From: Nonomuraea corallina
GTDB taxonomy: Bacteria; Actinomycetota; Actinomycetes; Streptosporangiales; Streptosporangiaceae
NCBI RefSeq assembly: GCF_027620315.1
Contig: NZ_JAPNNL010000012.1
Location: forward strand, 1-64,000
Reading direction: 5' to 3'
Length of the DNA stretch: 64,000 nt
Both the position numbers and the translations under genes were made by a program. Shown piece after piece: positions 63,034 through 64,000 of the stretch (position 1 is its first letter; every line of letters begins with the position of its first letter). The notes beneath the pieces are model-generated. The model was not told the DNA's origin. It searched no databases and saw only the letters and a list, made by a program, of their open reading frames with translations.

Positions 63034-63222
63034 TTTCCCCTTCCGGCAGGCTTCCGCCGTCCCCGCACGTCAAGTCTGGTCCACTTTTTCCGATATATGG
63101 TCCTTTGTCCTTTTTCGGGGTAGGGCACGCCGCGGCGAGCAGGCGCTGCCACGTTCAGGTCTGTCCGCCGGTACGGCACCAGTACGGGGCGAGATGGGAG
63201 TGAACCGGAAGGAGCGCTGATC

Positions 63223-63795
63223 ATGTCGGACAAATTGCAGGTGGCCTTCGCCGTACTCGCCGGCTACTTCCTCGGAAGACGCCGCAAGCTCCGCACGGCG
63301 GCGGCGCTGGCGGCGGCAGGGCTGGCGGGACGGGCGAGCTGCGGTGAGGGCGGACCGCTCGCGCAGGGCGTCAAGGCTCTCGGCTCCACCACGGAGGTCC
63401 AGCAGCTCACCGACCGCCTTCGCGGCGAACTCGTGGAGATCGGCAAGCAGGCCGTCGTCACCGCGGCGACCAGGCAGATCGACTCCCTGAGCGAGAGACT
63501 GCAGGAACGCGCGTCAGGCCGTCGCGGCGCCCAGGCCGAGCAGGAGGAGCCCGGCGGCGAAGAGGACTACGAGGAAGAGGGCGCCGAAGAGGGCGCCGAA
63601 GAGGGCACCGAGGAAGAGGGCACCGAGGAAGAGAGCGCTGAGGAAGAGGGCGCCGAGGAAGAGGGCGCCGAGAAGGCGGCCGAGCGACCGGCGCGGCCCA
63701 GGAGAAGGCCGGTGCGAACCGAGGAGCGGCCCGAGCGCGGTAAGACACAGCGGCGAACGCGTACCGCCCGGCAGGCCGCCCAGTCACGGGGGTGA
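63223..63795 (+). CDS. Acidic-repeat protein with N-terminal hydrophobic segment; gvpY-like candidate
   Basis: 190 residues, ATG with GGAAGGAG seven bases upstream. Residues ~5-35 are hydrophobic and basic (VAFAVLAGYFLGRRRKLR). A helical stretch follows (VQQLTDRLRGELVEIGKQ). Residues ~108-150 are a Glu/Gly/Ala-rich tandem repeat (EEGAEEGAEEGTEEEG), and the tail is Arg-rich. In gas-vesicle clusters of streptomycetes a similar protein precedes an SRPBCC-type protein, and the next gene here has a matching start. I infer gvpY by that memory only; the acidic tract by itself is uninformative. It overlaps the next gene (GTGA). Confidence 0.6.
   Translation: MSDKLQVAFAVLAGYFLGRRRKLRTAAALAAAGLAGRASCGEGGPLAQGVKALGSTTEVQQLTDRLRGELVEIGKQAVVTAATRQIDSLSERLQERASGRRGAQAEQEEPGGEEDYEEEGAEEGAEEGTEEEGTEEESAEEEGAEEEGAEKAAERPARPRRRPVRTEERPERGKTQRRTRTARQAAQSRG
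63580..63672 (+). repeat. Acidic in-frame tandem repeat
   Basis: Repeated GAAGAGGGCGCC- and GAGGAAGAGGGCACC-type units of 12 and 15 bp encode EEGA/EEEGT motifs. All units are multiples of three. The repeat sits in the middle of the gvpY-like gene. Confidence 0.85.
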
Positions 63796-64000
63796 CTGAA
63801 GTGACGGAGACGGTGACGAAGACGGCGACCGGAGCCGTCCGCAAAGCAGGAGGCAAGGCGGCGAAGACGGCCCGCGACACCGGCGAGGCCGCGACGCGAA
63901 CGGCTCAGGACCGGGCGGAGGACGTCGCCGGCAAGGCGGGCGAGGCCGGCAAGGGAGTCGCCGGCAACCGACCGATGAGCCGGCTGGCGCAGTCCGCTCA
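63792..64000 (+). CDS. Lys/Ala-rich protein, 3' truncated; gvpZ/SRPBCC-like candidate
   Basis: The frame opens with GTG at 63792, which overlaps the preceding stop, and runs off the window after ~69 codons. The visible N-terminus is Ala/Lys/Thr-rich and helical (VRKAGGKAAKTARDTGEAA) and ends NRPMSRLAQSA, a segment like the lead-in to the SRPBCC domain of gas-vesicle-associated cyclase-type proteins. The domain itself lies beyond the edge. The assignment is tentative. Confidence 0.55.
   Translation, partial: MTEVTETVTKTATGAVRKAGGKAAKTARDTGEAATRTAQDRAEDVAGKAGEAGKGVAGNRPMSRLAQSA

Noticed and set aside
63098-63123. Complete SigB-type promoter before the gvpY-like gene
   Set aside because: GGGTAG is present, but no GNNT-type -35 lies at 14-16 bp spacing.

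Overview
The window is a GC-rich chromosome segment from a filamentous or sporulating actinomycete. Third codon positions are almost all G or C, GTG starts are frequent, and stop/start overlaps of the ATGA or GTGA type are common. The gene content (MtrAB-LpqB, an SEC-C-tailed SecA, DUF3499, Rv3235 family, a DasR-like GntR regulator, tandem LVIVD proteins, a 180-kDa glutamate dehydrogenase) suggests Streptosporangiaceae, perhaps Nonomuraea-like. That family placement is inference. I saw no tRNA, rRNA, CRISPR array, insertion sequence or phage gene.

Positions 1-34.2 kb are a conserved actinobacterial core, largely collinear with Mycobacterium tuberculosis Rv3259 to Rv3235. It opens with the tail of a probable glycosyltransferase, a DUF5719 protein, a degenerate zincin, DUF3499, and a mannose block (phosphomannomutase, Trm112-like, SIS isomerase). 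A cation-diffusion transporter, a GerMN protein and a MerR regulator follow. Next come S-adenosylhomocysteine hydrolase with a shorter archaeal-type paralog, a DUF305 lipoprotein, and two tandem secreted LVIVD proteins. RDD, SpoIIM and a MoxR/DUF58/DUF4350/DUF4129 membrane cluster lead to mtrA-mtrB-lpqB. Then come comF, hpf behind a long structured leader, an orphan NarL-type regulator preceded by a new 26-codon ORF, a YcaQ-type glycosylase, secA and an Rv3235-like gene.

Positions 34.3-40.2 kb hold an amino-sugar locus. An EIIC and a DasR-like GntR regulator face a SIS-type deaminase, EIIB, EIIA, HPr and a lipoprotein NagZ across one symmetric operator. The layout couples N-acetylglucosamine import to muropeptide turnover. 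From 40.2 to 42.9 kb are three HAD-fold proteins and DUF6912; one HAD protein lacks its nucleophilic Asp. From 43 to 46.5 kb a MecA-type penicillin-binding protein faces a LysR regulator that is coupled to a beta-lactamase-fold protein with no signal peptide. Acetoacetyl-CoA synthetase, an FMN reductase, a quinone-oxidoreductase-like protein, an AraC regulator and a GNAT follow.

The most distinctive block is 51.87-57.19 kb. An ECF sigma factor and a tiny soluble zinc anti-sigma face a four-gene operon: DUF4142, a Gln/Asp-rich secreted DUF1996 protein, a cytochrome-b-like membrane protein, and a NuoF-like flavoprotein fused to a ferredoxin. A candidate ECF promoter sits exactly where it would give a leaderless DUF4142 transcript. 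I read this as a sigma-controlled envelope redox module. Tryptophan 2,3-dioxygenase and NAD-glutamate dehydrogenase follow. The right edge holds two genes that resemble the gvpY/gvpZ entry into a gas-vesicle cluster.
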